Source: Bacteroidota bacterium
GTDB lineage: Bacteria; Bacteroidota; Bacteroidia; Bacteroidales; NBLH01
Assembly: GCA_025361565.1 (NCBI GenBank)
Contig: JANYKN010000018.1
Coordinates: 62,001-126,000, forward strand
DNA: 64,000 nucleotides
Reading direction: 5' to 3'
Part shown: positions 62,101 through 64,000 of the stretch, in pieces
How positions within the stretch are numbered: position 1 is the first letter of the stretch
Layout: each line of letters opens with the position of its first letter
Program-made: the position numbers and the translations under genes
The notes under the pieces: model-generated
What the model was told of the DNA's origin: nothing
Database searches by the model: none
The model's input: the letters and a program-made list of their open reading frames with translations, nothing else

Positions 62101-63337
62101 TGCATGGAGCGGAATATACCAAATTGATAACCAAACTATTTGGGAAAATAGAAATATTGAACGATCCAAGCTCTATACCTATCTGAAATCGTATATAACA
62201 GACAAGTCCATACAATTATACAGAAGCCCAAAAGACATTTCGACTATTAATGAAGGATTATCTGAAAAATGTCTGACCATTGGTTTTGCAAGAAGATTTG
62301 CTACCTACAAGCGTGGAAATTTATTATTAAGCGATTTGGAACGTTTGAAAAGCCTTGTTAACCATCCCGAAAGGCCAATTCGCTTTATTTTTGCAGGAAA
62401 AGCGCATCCAAATGATGGTGCAGGTCAAGGTATTATTAAGCAAATAGTTGAAATGTCTAAGCGACCAGAATTTTTAGGCAAAATTCTATTTGTTGAAGAT
62501 TATGATATTGAACTTGCAAAAAAATTGGTACAAGGAGTTGACATTTGGCTCAACACACCAACCAGGCCTTTAGAAGCATCAGGCACAAGTGGAATGAAAG
62601 CAGTTATGAATGGCGTTATGAACTTTAGCGTTCTAGATGGCTGGTGGTGCGAAGGATATCGTGAAAACGCAGGATGGGAACTTAATGAAAAAAATACTTA
62701 CGAAAATACTGCATTTCAGGACGAGTTAGATGTTGAGACCATTTATAATAAACTTGAATATGAAATAGCTCCCATGTTTTATGATCGGAATGCTCAAAAC
62801 ATTCCAATGAAATGGGTTGAAATGATTAAAAATTGCATTGTTCAAATTGCTCCACATTTTACAATGAAAAGGATGTTGGACGACTACTATGAACGTTTTT
62901 ACAACCGATTATTTTTGCGAAGTGCCGAAATGAAAGCGAATGATTTTGCTTTAGCAAAAGAAATTGCAGATTGGAAAAGAAAAGTAATGCACAATTGGGA
63001 TCAAATTAAAGTTGAATCGATACGTTTTTCTGATGCATTAAAATCACAACTTGAACTGGGTGTTGAGTATCAGGGCGAGGTTGTGCTTGATTTAAATGGA
63101 TTATCATATGTTAAGATGGGCCTTGAAATTGTAATTGTTTCAAATTCATCCATGCATCCTCACGAAATAGTAAGTATTGTTCCAATGGATTTAGTTTCTG
63201 AGGTTAATGGCAAGTTGGTTTATAAATTGAGATTCATCCCACCTAAAGCTGGTAATTTCAGTTATGGAATTCGTTTATATCCAACGCATGACAAACTGGT
63301 TTACAGACAAGATTTTTGTTATGTGAAGTGGATTTAA
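59105..63337 (+). CDS. Fused glycogen synthase (GT3) and alpha-glucan phosphorylase (GT35)
   Basis: A 1410-residue chain with opposite activities in one polypeptide. Residues about 1-545 are a eukaryote-type GT3 glycogen synthase: E-T-S-W-E-I-C-N-K-V-G-G-I, H-F-H-E-W, T-T-H-A-T and the catalytic E435-x7-E443 in Y-E-P-W-G-Y-T-P-L-E. A DUF3417 linker domain (about 565-680, N-L-W-W-S-W-N-S-D) follows, then a phosphorylase domain (about 690-1290) with A-Y-F-S-M-E-F-G and the PLP lysine K1165 in G-T-S-G-M-K. The synthase uses UDP- or ADP-glucose to lengthen glucan; the phosphorylase releases glucose 1-phosphate. The fusion is known in this phylum. The 3' end is closed by a shared terminator. Confidence 0.93.
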   Translation: MLKPDYIFETSWEICNKVGGIHTVISTKALTLTEAFGDKLILIGPDLWRDRGSNPEFIEDPTLFKNWKSTAGKNGLKVKIGRWKISGNPIVILLDFTPFIAKKNDIFSEFWEIYKLDSLAGQWDYIEPAVFGYAAGMLIESFCNFYLSFKDVALAHFHEWMTGSGVLYLKNNAPHISTLFTTHATTVGRSISGNGLPLYKNLQLYDGDGKAKELNVVPKQSLEKLAAANADCFTTVSEITAVECKQFLEREVDVVTPNGFEDDFIPIPENFEQKRTFARDRLTKIAESLFSYKLDKKVKFVATSGRYEFSNKGIDVFIDALGKANKEKDSGCDIVAFFLIPANNYGPRKDLLQSLSDNTYTDAGTNNVLTHYLHDADYDPILQKIKNNNLTNSQSDKVKVIFAPVYLDGQDGIFNLNYWDLLIGIDMTVFASYYEPWGYTPLESLAFYVPTITTNLSGFGRWILNENKQIDTCIKVIDRTDDNYSEVVDEISQIILTCSEKTEQEFQIIRQNSHELSRIALWKNFIQNYYQAYEIAIEKSKKYREEINRPLPTDTSVQIVSFKSNKPIWRGLEVKPNPTSTFPQLEELAKNLWWSWNSDAINLFKYIDEETWEKTDCDPLALLNQVSYERIVELEKNPTFIEYYQKVLRKFMAYISEKPAENQKGIAYFSMEFGICNSLKIYSGGLGILAGDYLKQASDSNIDLVGVGILYKYGYFSQGLSIQGEQQTNYIEQILANLPATLLRDEEGHPIFIEVAFPGRVLKIQVWMVNVGRIKLYLLDTDRKDNTEEDRALTYNLYGGNNNYRLQQEIILGIGGIRILEKLGIQKEVYHMNEGHAAFACIERVNSLMKNENLMFSESFEIVRSSSLFTTHTPVPAGHDAFSEDLIMSFMGHYPDRLKITWDEFMDLGRSRPGKREENFSMSYLAANLSQEINGVSKLHGEVTKDMFNNLWEGYFVEESPIGYVTNGVHLASWTSENWMKLYIDKLGPQILTNQANEDAWSGIYQIDNQTIWENRNIERSKLYTYLKSYITDKSIQLYRSPKDISTINEGLSEKCLTIGFARRFATYKRGNLLLSDLERLKSLVNHPERPIRFIFAGKAHPNDGAGQGIIKQIVEMSKRPEFLGKILFVEDYDIELAKKLVQGVDIWLNTPTRPLEASGTSGMKAVMNGVMNFSVLDGWWCEGYRENAGWELNEKNTYENTAFQDELDVETIYNKLEYEIAPMFYDRNAQNIPMKWVEMIKNCIVQIAPHFTMKRMLDDYYERFYNRLFLRSAEMKANDFALAKEIADWKRKVMHNWDQIKVESIRFSDALKSQLELGVEYQGEVVLDLNGLSYVKMGLEIVIVSNSSMHPHEIVSIVPMDLVSEVNGKLVYKLRFIPPKAGNFSYGIRLYPTHDKLVYRQDFCYVKWI

Positions 63338-63354
63338 GGATACGTTAATCATTG

Positions 63355-63391
63355 AAAAAGCCCTTCCGTAAAATTTACAGAAGGGCTTTTT
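63355..63391. terminator. Bidirectional intrinsic terminator
   Basis: A perfect 12-bp stem (63355-63366 with 63380-63391) topped by a further five pairs (63368-63372 with 63374-63378); A5 and T5 lie on its ends. It sits between the convergent glycogen and DUF2723 genes. Confidence 0.9.
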
Positions 63392-63415
63392 AGTATTCAA
63401 ACTTCAATCAGATTA

Positions 63416-64000
63416 TTATTTCTTTGATAAAACCCGTTGAAATTTTACGTTCAATTCATTTAATAAAGCGTCCTGTTTATTGGCTTCTAATGCTTTCATA
63501 ATTTCTTGAGCTACAGCTAAATTATGATCACGCTCATCTCCAACTTTTGATGCAAATTCTGTTGGTAAGGTAATAAAATATTCAAGTTGCTCTAATGTTT
63601 TGTTGGCCAATGTTCGTAGCATTGTGTTGGCTTTTTTGGTTTCACCTGCTTTGTAATAAGCCTCGGCCATAAATATATTGAAATAATTATATGGAATTTG
63701 CTTTTCAGGCATCATCAATGTGCATCTATCAAGCACTGCAATTGCTGAATCCTTTTTACCTTCATCAAGCAATTGCATAGCCAGACGTGTAAAATTGTTT
63801 TTTACGTTGGATAACATACGGAGGTTATTTTCATCCAAATAAACTTTTGGGTTGTTTATTCCTCCCCATTTAAACTTATTCATCATATTATCATACAAAA
63901 TGTCGGTATTAATATGACCAAGTTCATAAGGCTGGGTTTTTGATTGAATAGGAACCAATCTGTAGGCTAAACCTTCGAGCTGGAAATAATCCTGAAGGTT
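63416..64000 (-). CDS. DUF2723 membrane protein, C-terminal part (partial)
   Basis: The frame is open to the window edge, so only the last 194 codons are visible. The segment N-L-Y/I-L-Y-D-N-M-M-N-K-F-K-W-G-G, V-Y-L-D-E-N-N-L-R-M and R-L-A-M-Q-L-L-D-E-G-K-K-D-S-A followed by TPR-like helices is the usual C terminus of large DUF2723 proteins, whose N-terminal part is a multi-helix, GT-C-like membrane domain. They are predicted glycosyltransferases with an unclear substrate. A TTG at 63958 is internal and not a real start. Confidence 0.8.
   Translation of the reverse strand, partial: NLQDYFQLEGLAYRLVPIQSKTQPYELGHINTDILYDNMMNKFKWGGINNPKVYLDENNLRMLSNVKNNFTRLAMQLLDEGKKDSAIAVLDRCTLMMPEKQIPYNYFNIFMAEAYYKAGETKKANTMLRTLANKTLEQLEYFITLPTEFASKVGDERDHNLAVAQEIMKALEANKQDALLNELNVKFQRVLSKK

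Overview
The window is a stretch of an AT-rich Bacteroidota chromosome (by eye about one third G+C; not computed). Support for that placement: genes almost never have a Shine-Dalgarno sequence; many gene starts are preceded by the phylum's TAnnTTTG -7 element; and the gene families are typical of the phylum (a CruF/glycosyltransferase/acyltransferase carotenoid cluster, a GT3-GT35 glycogen synthase/phosphorylase fusion, the LemA-DUF3137 pair, a DUF2723 protein, an NA37 protein, a periplasmic-TPR histidine kinase, and an isolated atpD-atpC pair). It cannot be placed more finely. Nearly all of it reads as vertical core or household genome: no tRNA, rRNA, CRISPR array, insertion sequence or phage module was seen.

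Layout. 1-4168: end of a carotenoid-tailoring operon (CruF-type hydratase fragment, PlsC-like acyltransferase, family 2 glycosyltransferase, secreted TPR protein, CrtI/CrtD-type desaturase), which would hydrate, desaturate, glycosylate and acylate a C40 carotenoid. 4345-5807: a DUF3108 protein and a small membrane protein. 6052-8480: FkbM methyltransferase, dtd, a MazG-like pyrophosphohydrolase and deoC, tightly packed. 8776-12845: KASIII-like enzyme plus methyltransferase, then a second methyltransferase, a TPR protein and a hemolysin/GlsA-like acyltransferase on the other strand. 13122-16997: 5'-nucleotidase, and a carbohydrate-binding/glycosidase-like pair. 17216-19310: a Cys/His-repeat FISUMP protein, then an SPFH (band 7) gene broken by an in-frame TAA and followed by an Arc-type ribbon-helix-helix protein. 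19446-26147: secreted alpha/beta hydrolase, glycerate kinase, an unknown protein with LemA, DUF3137 and DUF58. 26247-32492: trxA, dnaE, atpC, atpD. 32803-41794: two membrane proteins of unknown role, a small secreted protein, a histidine kinase with an M1 peptidase, asd and a MOSC protein. 41939-51175: chemoreceptor-like protein, ddl with a PAP2 phosphatase, a degenerate M16 protein, a holin-like membrane protein, a SecD-P1-like protein, a GT28-like glycosyltransferase and a lipoprotein. 51323-58754: two-subunit xanthine dehydrogenase, YitT, NA37 and a MacA-like adaptor with no pump behind it. 59105-64000: the glycogen synthase/phosphorylase fusion and the 3' end of a DUF2723 gene.

The most unusual spots are: the SPFH/RHH locus, where three 11-bp direct repeats end exactly at the start codon of an operon that carries its own RHH protein and a nonsense codon; the FISUMP gene, with a perfect 20-residue Cys/His repeat and a near-consensus Shine-Dalgarno that is out of character for the phylum; and a 17-codon frame, tiled exactly between ddl and the PAP2 gene, that reads like the first strand of a response-regulator receiver domain. 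No clearly new multi-gene defence or mobile system was recognised.
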